A stretch of DNA of 40,040 nucleotides from Scedosporium boydii (GCA_002221725.1 NJFT01000303.1:1-40040), one strand, 5' to 3'; counted from the first letter of the stretch, positions 9,862 through 20,789 are shown. The notes: generated by a model from the letters alone, not told the origin. Numbers and translations: made by a program.

Positions 9862-12549
9862 GCCCGAATATCACAGGATCTCTAGCATCGTCTTGCAGAA
9901 CGTGTTTTTCTAGGACTGCGAGGGGCTGAAACCTGGCATGAACATCTGGCTCCGGGAGACTTGCGACGTGTATGGTGTTCAGAGTGGCGATACCAGCGAT
10001 AGGCTTGAAGACGCGTACGGCGGGCCGGCTTACCTCTTCTCAATTACATCCTAGGAATCCAAATCTGAACCCCAGTTGCGACAATCCGTTTGAGTGGAGT
10101 GAAATGTATCAATAATTATGTCTCGTGAGTTGCGTCCCCGGGGAGCCTACGTACTGCAAGGGTAAGTACTTGGTGTATTTAGTCTGATTATTCTTACTGT
10201 TATTTAGAGCCAACATCGCGGCCCTCCCGGTGACACAATCGAGGAGGCCGTTCCTTCACCGCCTGATGCCCATCCTGATTCGGTTCAACACTCGGGAACT
10301 AATGCGACGTACGATTCCCCAGTGAGACCTCCAGTACTGCAAGGAGGCCTTTTCTCTCAAGACTTTTCGCAGCTAGCCTCCGGCCCACTGAGCTCTTGCC
10401 AAGCCATTCTTTCGATCAATCGCCACCAGGGCCATCTGAAACCAGATTTTTAAGGAGACGGACTTCTTGTTTGGCAGGGTCGAAGGGTCGGTAGACGGAG
10501 CGATCACCCATTGCAGCGTTTCAAATGAGGCACGATAGATTTGTCCAATGTCTTTTCGAGATTGGCAACACGCGGGCAATCCCTGCCTTTAGTTTTCACG
10601 AGTGATGTCTCTACGAGCCGTATTCAGATGGGGAAGACGGATCATTTCGGTGTCTGGGCGTGTATTCAATCCTTTATTAATGCCCGAGTATAATTGCGGC
10701 AGAGCAATATGCACGTGCGCCTAGTTTCATGCGCTCAGCTCCGGGCTGTAGGGATGGGGAGCAGGCATCTATTGGGGCTAATCTCCACAGCCCAGCCTGC
10801 TGCACTCGAGGTTCTCTCCGAAGAACTGGAACAGGAGAGCAAGTCCTCTGCACACTCTCGCCTATCGCTAATGCTACCCGCATGGCATCCTCCAATATTA
10901 AACAAGTGGGACGCTCTTGAAAACTTCGACAGCCCCATCAAATCCCCTGACTCCAGCGAGAAAACGGAGCCCAGCCCTCCCAACCGGGGATCACCGTGTA
11001 CCTTTGTACTTCGTAGTTTAGTTTCGCATTGCCAATTACTTCTAAGTTGGTGAGAGTGATTCGGTGAAATGATCTGCAGCTCTGGTGTATGGAATCTGCT
11101 CCATCATGTCTACATCCAGTCGCCTGGGTTGCGGATCGCCCCCTGCTGCTTAGGGAGCTGCATAACACAGCGAAGTCACTCGGTCAAACTCTGTCGGTGG
11201 CGTTCGTCAAAACACCAGGACATATGAGAAAGGTGGCAGAATGGGGATCGCCGCGAGCGGATTGTTCTTAGTTTCTGGAATTGTAAGGTATCTAACGAGG
11301 TCGTACGAAGCAAGCCGCTAGTTTCAATGTTTCTGCAATAATCACCACGACGACAGGAACAACGAAAAAGAAAATATATATGAAAAAAAAGAAAAAAAAA
11401 AAAAGTATGAAAAATCATGGGGGAAAAAAAAAATTAAGCAACAATCATATCTCAGGAAATTCGAAATAAATAAAGAGTAATAAAACGGAAAGACGAAGGA
11501 ATTGCGGCATATATGGGGGGAGGGAGAGAGAGAGACAGAGAGAGAGAGGGACACAGAAGGAGGAGAGGAGAGTGGTAAGTGTGATGAGAGAGGGAAACGA
11601 GTGAAAAATTGTTTCCTGTCCTGCGCCTTCCCCATTTGCCAAGCCTACGTCGCAGACTTGCCAGTAGTTTATATTTGAGCTTTCAGCGTGAAGCCAGAGG
11701 CACGCTAATAACCATCCTCCTTCCTCTTCCGGTTCTACCCTACCCGGCCTCGACTAGGACCACTAACCCCATTCCCTTCCGGGCATATACCGGGGGTTCG
11801 ATGTTCCAAGAGAGTCAAGTAGTCCTATGCTTCCTCAGGTAACGAACTCCACTGAGAAGTACATACACTGGTCAGGCTTATCCCTGCCGCCTGGGCTACC
11901 ACCCCAATGCCGGAGGTTCCTGGGAATGCAGACTGATCGAACGTGTGCCGTCTTCCCGCTAGCCGAAATATGATGGCACAGACCCATCGTGACTGTCAAT
12001 GTGGAATATCCTGAGTGAGGCAAAATCTTGTTTTTAGATTTAGTGCTGGTTTTAGCTATCTGCAGGCCCCGCTTCCCCAATCTGTCCCCTTGGTATCAGC
12101 CCAGAAATTCCCCAACATCCAATGACCGGCCGCTGTAATGATGAAACTAATAAGACTCCGGAAGCCTAGACCAAACGCACCAAGGGTGTATTGGCGAATA
12201 GCTGCGCCCTACACTCATCCTTCCCCAGCGTAGCCCCGACTTTATGCCGCAACCCTGGTCATTCACTGTGAGACGGGGCCGAAACAGCCCATGATAAGAC
12301 TTATTCGTGAAGGCCTATACCGTCTATTCCGTTCTGTGGAGAAAAAAAACTTTTGTCTCTTGCAGATTACGACAGGAGAACAGGATGATTCGATAAAGTC
12401 GCTCCCTTGCCAGGGAGCTGTTAACACATTATTAGTCCTGTCGGGTCCTGACACGACATAATATTCTTGACTTCGTTTCTCCGGCAGATAAACCTACAAG
12501 CTCCGGAGTCTTCCCCTTCCCCCGACAGCTAGAAACGTACCCAGCAGCC
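9862..12549. other. 2.7-kb gene-poor interval with purine-rich low complexity
   Basis: No confident gene. One possible small spliced frame begins with the ATG at 10118 (exon 10118-10161, a 46-nt GTAAGT...TTTAG intron, exon 10208-10325, 53 basic residues); an alternative frame of the second exon stays open to about 10453. I rate either below 0.2. Several open frames on both strands at 10690-11270 look like noise. From about 11360 to 11600 the plus strand is purine-dominated: A-runs at 11380-11440 and GA/GAGAG repeats at 11518-11560. The last hundred bases hold the promoter of the DUF7703 gene. Confidence 0.5.
11515..11575 (+). repeat. GA-rich low-complexity tract
   Basis: The plus strand reads almost entirely G and A with repeated GAGAGA units (11520-11550), followed by GGAGGAGAGGAGAG. 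It generates long spurious Ser/Leu/Pro-rich frames on the minus strand. Confidence 0.85.
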
Positions 12550-13698
12550 ATGTCAACCGGCGACAATGGCATATCCATCGACAGTGCTTCCACTGGCGGG
12601 ACGCTCATGGCTATCTTCATCTTCCTCAGCCTGGCCTTGTACAATGTCATCGAGCTCAACTTCATCATCTTTGCCACGTTCAAACAACGTCGCGGCCTAT
12701 ATTTTTGGAGCTTCCTTGCCGCTACCTGGGGCGTCGCTGTCTATTCCGGCGGCTTCATCATGAAGGCCATGCAGCTCACCCACTTGAACTGGGTATTCGT
12801 GACCTTGATTGTGTTGGGCTGGTGTTCAATGGTCACAGGCCAATCGGTCGTTCTCTACTCACGGCTTCACATCATCATACGGAATACGACGATTCTACGC
12901 GCTGTTGTTTATATGATCATCTTTAACGCCATCATTTGCCATCTACCTATTGCAGTGATGGTATATGGCGCAAACTCGTCGAACTCGGGGCCCTTCATCA
13001 AGCCATACTCAATCTACGAGAAGGTGCAAGTCACCATCTTCTTTATCCAGGAAATAATCATTTCCAGCTTATATATTATGGAGACTGCCAAGCTTATGCG
13101 CGCGCAGAGAGAGGTGCGCAGTAATAGGACGAGGAGACTCCTTATGATACACCTTGTTGTCGTCAATATCATCGTTATCCTTCTCGACATTACGATCCTG
13201 GTGCTCGAGTATGTGGGGCTGTACGACTTGCAGACCGCATACAAGGCGCTTGTTTACAGTGTCAAGCTAAAGATGGAGTTTAGCATTCTCAACAAACTCG
13301 TTGACGTTGTGCGAGGGTCGATAGGCGGCAGTTCGTACGACCACACTCAGGGCGAAAGCGGCGGATTGCATTTAGAGTCAGTTGACAATAAGCGCAAGAA
13401 ACGTATGACGGGAGGCCGCGGAGTGGGACACAGCACTTACGTGAGTGCGGTGGGCAATGGGAATGCTCGCCCTGGTGGGACTTCGGTGATCATGACAAGG
13501 GAGGTTATTGTACGAAGGGAAGAGATGTGTTTGGACGAGGACAGCGATATGGCAAGAGATGCGGAGAGTATTGGTGTTTCTGATGGCAAGACTGGTACCA
13601 GGGAGCACTCGGAGCCTGAAATCGCTGCGGCTAGGAAGACCATCGGGATGCAATCTTCGTCCGAGTCGGAGGAGCACTTTGCTAGGCTGTCCTACTGA
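12550..13698 (+). CDS. Seven-transmembrane fungal membrane protein (DUF7703-like)
   Basis: This is a single-exon 382-aa integral membrane protein. Hydrophobic segments lie at about 19-42, 51-72, 81-104, 114-138, 158-178, 197-220 and 228-250, giving a seven-helix, receptor-like topology with the N-terminus probably outside. The block LYNVIELNFIIFATFKQRRGLYFWS is characteristic of the fungal DUF7703 family as I recall it (shown here in parts: YNVIELNFI and KQRRGLYFWSF). The C-terminal 130 residues are hydrophilic, Ser/Gly/Arg/Glu-rich and probably cytosolic (VDNKRKKRMTGGRG, EIAAARKTIG). The family has no established function; a sensing role like fungal GPCR-type proteins is possible but unproven. 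The ATG follows a pyrimidine-rich leader, and no competing upstream ATG occurs in frame. Confidence 0.88.
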   Translation: MSTGDNGISIDSASTGGTLMAIFIFLSLALYNVIELNFIIFATFKQRRGLYFWSFLAATWGVAVYSGGFIMKAMQLTHLNWVFVTLIVLGWCSMVTGQSVVLYSRLHIIIRNTTILRAVVYMIIFNAIICHLPIAVMVYGANSSNSGPFIKPYSIYEKVQVTIFFIQEIIISSLYIMETAKLMRAQREVRSNRTRRLLMIHLVVVNIIVILLDITILVLEYVGLYDLQTAYKALVYSVKLKMEFSILNKLVDVVRGSIGGSSYDHTQGESGGLHLESVDNKRKKRMTGGRGVGHSTYVSAVGNGNARPGGTSVIMTREVIVRREEMCLDEDSDMARDAESIGVSDGKTGTREHSEPEIAAARKTIGMQSSSESEEHFARLSY

Positions 13699-13948
13699 AA
13701 CGGGTTCAAAACGCGTTGGACTTTTAAAGTATTTATTTCTTTCTCCTTTTATGACTTTAATTTTATTTTGTCCTTAACAAAAGGAGTAAGAGAAGGCTAG
13801 AGAGGCAGGCATTTCTTGCATTCCTCTCTTCCTCTCTCTTTTAGTGTCGTTATTTATTTATTTAGTTTTCTCACTTGCATACTCTTATCCATGATATCAT
13901 GATGAGTTGTGCGACAGGCAATCGCAATAAGATACATCAAGCATCTGC

Positions 13949-13975
13949 GTTGATGCGGTTGATGCGGTTGATGCG
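13949..13975 (+). repeat. Three perfect copies of GTTGATGCG
   Basis: Three back-to-back 9-bp units occur in non-coding DNA about 250 bp past the DUF7703 stop codon. They are followed by ACATGG. Confidence 0.9.
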
Positions 13976-14448
13976 ACATGGGCCTAAGTGATACACCTGC
14001 TTCTGCTCTCTTCTTATTTTAGCCACGCTAAATAATCGTTGGGCCCGGAACATATTCCGTACAATTTCTCAGTTTTTATTAGAGAGATGGGGAATGGGAT
14101 TGAGAGAGATAGTGCTGAGGATCCTAGACGTGGAATGGGTGGGCAATGGGCGGTATCACATTCACCTCTTGAAAAGTAACACCGAAGTATGCTGGTTAAT
14201 GCCCCTTTTGTGCTGTTTGTAACATGTCCTACTCAGCATTAACGCATGAAAATCAATCAATACGTTCATAAACCCTGGAAGCAGACCAGGCTACTTCGTA
14301 TACGCATACGAATTGACCTTTTCAACACATCAACAGGCATTTTTCTCCAGATCGCAGTGGTAGGCGTCGGTCTATCCATAATCCCCTCAGAGTTGAGGGT
14401 CTCCACCTTGAGCATGAAGAGTGCGAGTCCCGGACTTGATTACAGACA

Positions 14449-14468
14449 GTGACGCCAGAATACGTCAC
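14449..14468. promoter_or_regulatory. GTGACG-N8-CGTCAC inverted repeat, candidate bZIP/CRE-type element
   Basis: Perfect 6-bp arms surround 8 bp, about 100 bp upstream of the MDR start codon. TGACG/CGTCA half-sites are typical of ATF/CREB bZIP factors, although the canonical element has no 8-bp spacer. Function is inferred. Confidence 0.35.
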
Positions 14469-14566
14469 CCCCCAACCATCACTGACCTATATTATCAAAC
14501 AGCCCCCGAAGCCAAACCATCTCCTCATCACCCCCCTCACCATACTTGTCGAACTATTCATGCGCA

Positions 14567-15775
14567 ATGGCACAAAGCATCCCTCAGACTATCAAGCAAT
14601 GGAACGTCAAGGGCGAAGGCAGCTTTGACGAGCTCAAATTTTCCGAGCAGCCTCTGCCACAGGTTGGCGATAGCCAGGTCCTTGTCAAGAGTAGGTCACC
14701 ATCTCGTACGATGATGAGGACCATCTGTCCCCCTTGTGTGTCTGTCTAACATCACGCAATAATAGTTCAAGGCGCTTCTCTCAATGTTCGTCCATCTAAT
14801 CTCGATACCTTCATGTTGTTACTGGTGCCTCTATAAAGAGCTGCGCTCACACAGTTCCCCAAGTATCGTGATCTCATCATCCCTTTAGGAAAATACCCTT
14901 TTCCCCAGGTCCGTGATGTCATTCCCGGCTCTGATGGTGCCGGAACTGTCCTAGCCGTGGGCAAGAACGTCACACGCTTCAAGCCAGGCGATCAAGTTAT
15001 CACTCTCTTCAACCAAGGCCACATCGGCGGGTCTCTCAATGGCCTAAGCATCGGCACAGGCCTCGGAGGGACCATCCATGGCACCTTCCGGACCGCTGGT
15101 ACCTTTGATGAGCAAGGTCTTGTCCACATGCCCCCGAACCTCAATTTCATTGAGGCTGCCACCCTCACTTGTGCTGGCTTGACAGCATGGAACGCCCTCT
15201 TCGGTCTCTCCGACAAAAAAGTTCTTCCTGGTCACTGGGTACTGACTCAGGGCACTGGCGGCGTCAGCATCTTTGCCTTGCAGTTCGCCAAGGTGGCCGG
15301 TGCTCGGGTTATCGCTACGACTGGCTCTAACGCAAAGGCCGATATTCTTAAGAAGCTCGGTGCTGACTACATTATTAACTACAGGGAGACTCCTGAATGG
15401 GGCGCCAAAGCAAAGCAGATTACTGGAGGAGTAGGTGTCGACCACGTTGTTGAAGTCGCTGGTCCAGCCTCGATGAAACAGTCTCTCGCCAGTATCAAAA
15501 TCGACGGTGTTATCACCATCATCGGGTTCGTTGGTGGCGCCGATAAAGACCAGCCCGGCTTCCTAGAGAACTTGACCCACGTATGCACTACTCGTGGCAT
15601 CCTTGTCGGAAGCAGGGTTCAGATGGAGGAGATGTGTGCTGCTGTCGAGGCTAACCCAGAGGCCCTCCGTCCCGTCTTAGACCCACAAGTGTTCACCCTT
15701 GATCAGCTGAAAGAGGCTTATGAGTATCAGTGGTCGGGCAAACACCAGGGCAAGGTCGGCATCAAGATTGAGTAA
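14567..15775 (+). CDS. Medium-chain dehydrogenase/reductase, zinc-type alcohol dehydrogenase-like
   Basis: This is an NAD(P)-dependent oxidoreductase of about 351 aa, probably cytosolic. Exons are 14567-14690, a 20-nt micro-exon 14766-14785, and 14864-15775, with introns of 75 and 78 nt. The micro-exon encodes most of IQGASLN, and the splice joins it to YRDLIIPLGKYPFP, the usual MDR N-terminal catalytic-domain block. The Rossmann nucleotide-binding glycines are in LTQGTGGVSIFALQFAK (about 176-192), followed by ATTGSNAKADILKKLGAD and GVDHVVEVAG. The ends FKPGDQVITLF and GKHQGKVGIKIE are standard for the family. The classical structural-zinc cysteine cluster is not seen, so despite the name it may be a zinc-free quinone-reductase-like MDR. 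The ATG at 14567 (MAQSIPQTIKQW) fits family starts. The second intron begins GTTCGT, a weaker donor than its neighbours. Confidence 0.9.
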
Positions 15776-17364
15776 ATTGTGTACCTTGTATCAATTTTGG
15801 GATCACCACACACTGAATAGGTGATGAAGCCTAAGCACATTCGTTAATTTCTACTCATATAACAAATCGAAACCTATTATTGATCCTAGTTCTTGCGATA
15901 CTCACGAAAATAGTAAGACAACAGTCTTAAAAACGTAGACTTTCAATATGCCGGAGACACCCAATACTGCTGTCACCATTACGATAAGAGTTACCAGTAC
16001 TCTGGCGTCGATGGAAGTGATGTGACTGGGGTTTTCTCAGTGTAAGCCGTAGGTGAGAGATTCTATCCCGCCGCGGACACACGGATGTCGTCCGATCACG
16101 GATGCCTCCGCATAACTTACGACCTTGTCTGTTTCTGTCTGTAGTCGCCAACTCTTCTGAGTTCTCATATCGGGTCTGTGACATAGGCAAAAGCTACCTC
16201 CGCGGCCTGCTCATATTACGTTCGGGTTGACAGGTTGAGAGCTTAACTTCCCGTATATGATTGCGTACTCAACCCTACATTGAAGGCGACGCCGTGCGTA
16301 AAAGAGGAGCCGGCGGGCGGTTAATACAACTTCTCAAGACAGCAATGGGTCAGGCATAGACGGTGAGATGCAGGAATATGGTCATATCAGCCTCAGTATC
16401 CAAAAGCGGGGGTTTTCTTGATTTGTCGATCAGGAGGGAGTCCAACATTTGAGGGCGGCTCGCTATAACTGTGGTTATCATGTTACGAAAGTATTCTTAG
16501 AAGCGGAATTTGCGATATTTAAACACCGACCCCCAAATTCTTCCTGCGGATAAAACGTTGGTATCACTCTTCTTTCGGGGCTCCTGTCAAACCTCGCGAG
16601 CTCAGGGAAGCGTGGCCAACATAGCTGCTTGCGGCAATAATAATCGAAAAATATTTAGTCTAATCGTTGACGAAGGGAGATGGTTGCATCTTATCCACGC
16701 GGTCCTTTATAATAAAAGATCCCTCGGAGAACCCTAGTATTGTCATTCGGCAGATACGTCGCCGCTTCTCCCCGCAACTTGTTCTGCTACAAGGTGATGT
16801 TCATTGAGTTGCTCTTTTCCATCATGCGAGTTGAAGGAAGCTTGGACGACATTCAATGGTAGAATTGTGAAGACACTGTTTGAGGAGCTGGTTCAAGTGT
16901 TAGTAAATTTTATTTTTATTTTTATTCTTTTTTTTTTCTTCTTTTTTTTTTTTTTGGTCGATGAGAACAGTGTGCCTATGCCTATGCCAGAACTCGCAGA
17001 AAGGCGCTGGGAGGTCCTCCTTCAAGAATTGATAGATGCCAGATCTGCTGATCAATGAGAACCGATGAGGAGAACACGCCAGAGTTTTCCCAACGAAATA
17101 GGAATATTATGTCCTTATTTCAAGGCTTGGAAATTGCTTCTTTAACCCTAGGAGTGGTCTCTTCCTATTATCCCATAGGAATACGATTAAATATAGTAAA
17201 TAAAAATTTAAAACTTCATTTCCAGCTTCGGGTAAATTTCGCCTTTATTTAAATTACGCCCCTTTTGAATTCTACCTGTTTAAATCCTTTCGATCTAACT
17301 TAAATTTATGTTGTGAGAGTTCAATTTTAGCACCTCTTTCCAATTCTTCAAGTCTCCCTCCACG
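15776..17364. other. 1.6-kb gene-poor interval
   Basis: No supported gene. On the minus strand around 16168-15945 one frame, interrupted by a single stop, contains a membrane-helix-like stretch (VLVTLIVMVTAVLGVSGI) and could be a relic. The plus strand has a T-rich tract at 16907-16955. The 300 bp before the decayed gene at 17365 are AT-rich. Confidence 0.45.
16907..16955 (+). repeat. T-rich tract
   Basis: ATTTT repeats grade into long T runs broken by single C residues. The tract is low complexity and codes only for a spurious Phe-rich frame. Confidence 0.85.
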
Positions 17365-18607
17365 ATGGATTCCGCCCAATCAAGTGGCGACACCGTCTTA
17401 CTTGGCGATATTCAGAAATACGTCGATGTGCTCACAAGACATTTCGACTTTAAATATACACCATTAGGAACAAAAGACGTGTATGAAGCTGCTCTGAAAG
17501 CTGAAGAAACATCTATGGAGCGGATATTTTTAGAGGGGGGGATTCCATGCTTGGTTCTCATATTTCCTGACGCAATGTGCAATGAGGATGGGTCATTTTC
17601 CCGGCAAGTCCTGGAGCAATAAAGTGTTCCGTTACGGAAATCCCACCCGAGGGCCGGCAATCATTAGCATGCGCAGTCCTGAAGGCGATTCCCTCGGATG
17701 TCCACCAACGGATGGAAACGGTATATCGGAGGATAACTTCAGCTAACCAGCATGAGTTCAGTACATGGTTGAAGAAACGTAAGCATCAATTGATCAATGT
17801 TGCCGCTGCCGATGTCCGATCGCCTTCCGTGCTGTTATGGATGGGTGATTCGGGGGGGCCCGCATCTAACTATTGAACTGACTATTGTCGAGGCGGCCAA
17901 CAACCGTTCGACCAGCATTTGTGGGCGACCACGAACAGGGAAACCAGCAACGGCCCGAAGGTCTCGATTAATGGTGAAAAGGGCAACAACTAGAATGTCA
18001 CGAGTAATGGGGAAACCGGTAACAGCCAGACTGTCACGGGTGACGGTGGAACCAACGACGGCTAGATTGCCATGAGTAGTAACAGCAAACCCTCCGTTCA
18101 CAGGGTAACAGCCTTGTTTCCACTCTTTCTAGCCGAAGCGATTAGAAAGTTCCCACTTGCGAATAGCTCTGATGGTTAGACATCTGCCATTGCGATTTTT
18201 ACCAACGCCGACGCCTGCGCTACGGGGAACGGTCAACTTCATATGCAATCATGAGTATGGAAATCGCGAGTCATGAAGTCCAGCGTCTTGCGAGGTGGCT
18301 GTTCGATGTAGATGTCGAGAGCTACGGCGATTCCTGGTGCATTTTGCTTTCAACGGGCTCTACGATCCATCCCAATCCAAACCTCGTTCTAAAGGGTTGT
18401 AAACCCGAGATCATCGAGGATGTGTTCGGTCCTTGCGTGCTGAGGGCTGTCCAGGCGTGCCCCACTTTCAAGGTCGAAGCTGACCGAGGAACACCTCTTA
18501 CAAATTGCGTAACAATGACGATTTCAGGCGGAGTTGAGGGCACTGCTTTCATACATCTGTACTTAGATGACAATGAAACCTTCGTCCTGAAGAAGACGCT
18601 TTTTTAA
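17365..18607 (+). pseudogene. Decayed gene of unknown family with internal 36-bp repeats
   Basis: The frame starts at ATG 17365 (MDSAQSSGDTVLLGDIQKYV) and reads protein-like to 17622, where it hits TAA. Protein-like reading then resumes in another frame from about 17592 (AIPSDVHQRMETVYRRI, HEFSTWLKKRKHQLINVAAA), is interrupted by TGA at 17874, and TAG at 17991, 18063 and 18177, and shifts again before 18252 into the frame that runs 18251-18607 (ASHEVQRLARWLFDVDVESY to LYLDDNETFVLKKTLF). So at least two frameshifts and four stops are present. Residues encoded by 17934-18077 form four 12-residue Asn/Gly/Thr-rich repeats. No domain is recognised. A multi-intron explanation was considered, but no set of good GT-AG sites removes the stops. 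The low GC of the upstream region and the scattered lesions argue for old inactivation. Confidence 0.6.
17934..18077 (+). repeat. Four tandem copies of a 36-bp coding repeat
   Basis: Units are 17934-17969, 17970-18005, 18006-18041 and 18042-18077, each encoding 12 residues in the frame of the surrounding pseudogene (for example NGETGNSQTVTG in the third unit). The units share the pattern N-G/R-E-T/K-x-N and T/V-x-x near their ends. The eighth codon is CCG, TAG, CAG and TAG in order, so two of the pseudogene's stops fall at the same repeat position where an intact copy has CAG. Confidence 0.8.
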
Positions 18608-19493
18608 TAAATAGGCCGGGCCCTCCTTGACTGCAGTTTCCGTAACTAAAGGTTACTTCTAAGGTTGTGTACCATGCTCTTGCCCCGACTTTGGTTGACA
18701 TTTCTAATAATAATAACTCAGCGAAAACACACGGATGTGTCTTCAACCCAAGCTATGTACGAAGGTAGGATGTGGTGTCCGAGAAGAACATCTTCACCGC
18801 ATCTAGATCAACAGAGGCGAGGAGGCCTGCACGATATCCGCGAGGGGTTGCGCTTAAAGAACCCGGGCAAGGGTATCTTCATTCCTTCAGGCCCGGAGAA
18901 GGTGTGAAAGAAATCAGACACCGAGTTCCCCTCGACCCGTGCTCTCGGAGCATTTCCATTCTCGCTAGGCATGGTTAATCAGCATCAAGTCCTCATTCCA
19001 TGTTTTAACGTGTCAGCACCGGCCCATAAACAGGAAATGCTGAGTGGCTACCTTCATGTGGCGTACCTTTGCCAGCTTGTTGGGCTCCCCACACGTAGCA
19101 ACCGTAGTACCTCCGGACCGGTCTCGCCAACGTCCGAGTCATAAACCGAGTAACACGGTATTCTCCTGGAACAGCTGGGCATTTTCCGGGCATCCTTCAC
19201 TTCGACTCTCCACAGATTGGCCGACCGAGGACAAGTCGCGATGTTTCCTGGAGGGCGAGCAACAGAAACGCTCTCTGTCACGAAACAACCGCCAGCGAGA
19301 TTATTGAAAGATTGCCTTTAGACGTTGGCAATATCATAAGCGTTTCCGATTCGGCTGGTCTGGCCTTGGGCCCTTGGAGACAGGTAGAGAGACTTCCCAA
19401 GTGTTGTGTGTGGCTCACCAATCCGGAACACGTTATTCACCGCTCCACACTCGCTATTGATAACTAATGATAGCGCCGTCCGGAATCATCCGA
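18608..19493. other. Gene-poor interval upstream of tRNA-Phe
   Basis: No supported gene. Overlapping short frames at 18665-18978 and 19044-19307 occur on both strands without recognisable motifs. They could be further debris of the decayed gene upstream. Confidence 0.45.
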
Positions 19494-19498
19494 GCGGG

Positions 19499-19531
<33 letters not shown>

Positions 19532-19586
19532 AAAAACTTCGGTTCAGTCTATCTGAAGGTCGTCGGTTCAATCCCGACTCACCGCA
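19494..19586 (+). tRNA. tRNA-Phe (anticodon GAA) with a 20-nt intron
   Basis: The complete cloverleaf is visible. The acceptor 5' strand is 19494-19500, pairing with 19579-19585. The D arm is GCTC/GAGC (19503-19506 and 19515-19518). The anticodon stem is TCAGA (19520-19524) with TCTGA (19552-19556), the anticodon GAA is at 19527-19529, and the T stem is GTCGG/CCGAC (19562-19566 and 19574-19578) around TTCAATC. The discriminator base is A19586; CCA is not encoded, as expected in eukaryotes. The intron is 19531-19550, one base 3' of the anticodon, the standard eukaryotic position, and contains TTCAGTC, complementary to GACTGAA of the anticodon arm. Internal A box (TAGCTCAGTTGG) and B box (GGTTCAATCCC) promoters are present, and a T5 run at 19590-19594 provides pol III termination. 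One acceptor-stem mismatch, G5:A68 (19498/19581), is unusual. Confidence 0.96.
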
Positions 19587-20789
19587 CTCTTTTTGCTAGC
19601 GAGAGGACTTTTACAATTGCTGGACTTGTTCCATCCCCGTCCTCCATTGTTCTGCGACTGTCCAATATTTCTGCTATATAAATCTAGTCCTAATTCCACA
19701 CTCACTTCCAGCAAGTAACTCGTCTTGTTCGTTCCAAAGACCTGACACCCCCATGCCGCCGAGAGAAGCAGAGTGATTAAACTAGATACCCACTCCCAGA
19801 CACGACTTGTTGAGACGAATAAAGAGTGACAATTCTATGTAGCGAGATTGTTTGACTTGTGTCCACTTGAAATTTCCGGTCTCTAGGTCTGTCCTTCACA
19901 TCATATAGGGCTCTGGCCGAATGTGCGATGTCTGGTTTTCATTGTCACCTCCGCCCGCTCCCGAAGCTGCAGGCAGGGCATCGGTCCTGGTGAGCGATAA
20001 AACCAGCCAGGAACTTCAGACGGCTGTCCAATACTGGTTTTAATATATGGGATCCCTACCTGGCCGGTATGTGGCGGTAGAATTCTGAGAAAGAACTTCT
20101 CTGGATGATCAGAACCTACATCAGGTCTCCGGGCTTGAATCTCTGAGCGAAATTATCTATCATCCCCCTCACAATATCTCCACAACTGTTAAACTCGACA
20201 GGAAGTTGGGCAGTGGCGCCAGCCGAAGAGTTCCTCCAGTTGCTTCGTCGTCTTTGTTGGGGACCGTAAATACCTGAGCTGAAGGAAGACGCAGTCGGCG
20301 CTACATTCGATGGCTTTTTCGATAGCGTCGTCCCGAGAACCCAGGACCACGGAACTAATTCTGTCTTGTCACTGCGTACTATTATATTTAGTTGTTACTA
20401 GTACATATCATTCCGTTTTTGAAATAGCATCACTCGTAAAAACGTATCGAGATGGCCTCTGTTCACTCCGGCACATTCGTTATAATAAAGCGATGCTTAG
20501 ATACTTAAAATCCTGCAAGCCTGTCTATTCCAAGTTCCTCGGAGCCCTGATTACTTCTCCTCCTAACTATCACAAGCTGTGGTATTCACTCAGTACTTGC
20601 CACTTTTCCAACTGAGCACTTGATGAAATTGTTACAAATCTTCGTCTCGTCGTCATGCTCCTTATACACCCACATCTTGATGATGCGTCTCTGGAGGGCA
20701 CAGATTATCACATATCATCGGCCTATTTGAGTATATAGAGTCACGTCTCCCCATTCGATCCATTCTATGGCTATCTAGTTTGTTGGATT
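19587..20789. other. Gene-poor interval after tRNA-Phe
   Basis: Apart from the pol III T-run directly after the tRNA, nothing is recognised. The open frame 20310-20615 (+) is Cys/Ser/Leu-rich without motifs and is probably chance. A TATATA-like sequence near 20733 precedes the doubtful frame at 20790. Confidence 0.5.

Larger units (their letters stand above)
13699..14566. other. Intergenic region upstream of the MDR gene
   Basis: This 868-bp interval holds the 3' flank of the DUF7703 gene and the promoter of the MDR gene. It contains a 9-bp tandem repeat at 13949-13975 and a GTGACG/CGTCAC inverted element at 14449-14468. An open frame at 14246-14452 has no recognisable content and is probably chance. 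Confidence 0.6.

Noticed and set aside
11342..11642. Long minus-strand frames rich in Ser, Leu, Pro and Phe
   Set aside because: They arise from purine-rich low-complexity plus-strand sequence (A runs and GA repeats) and carry no domain.
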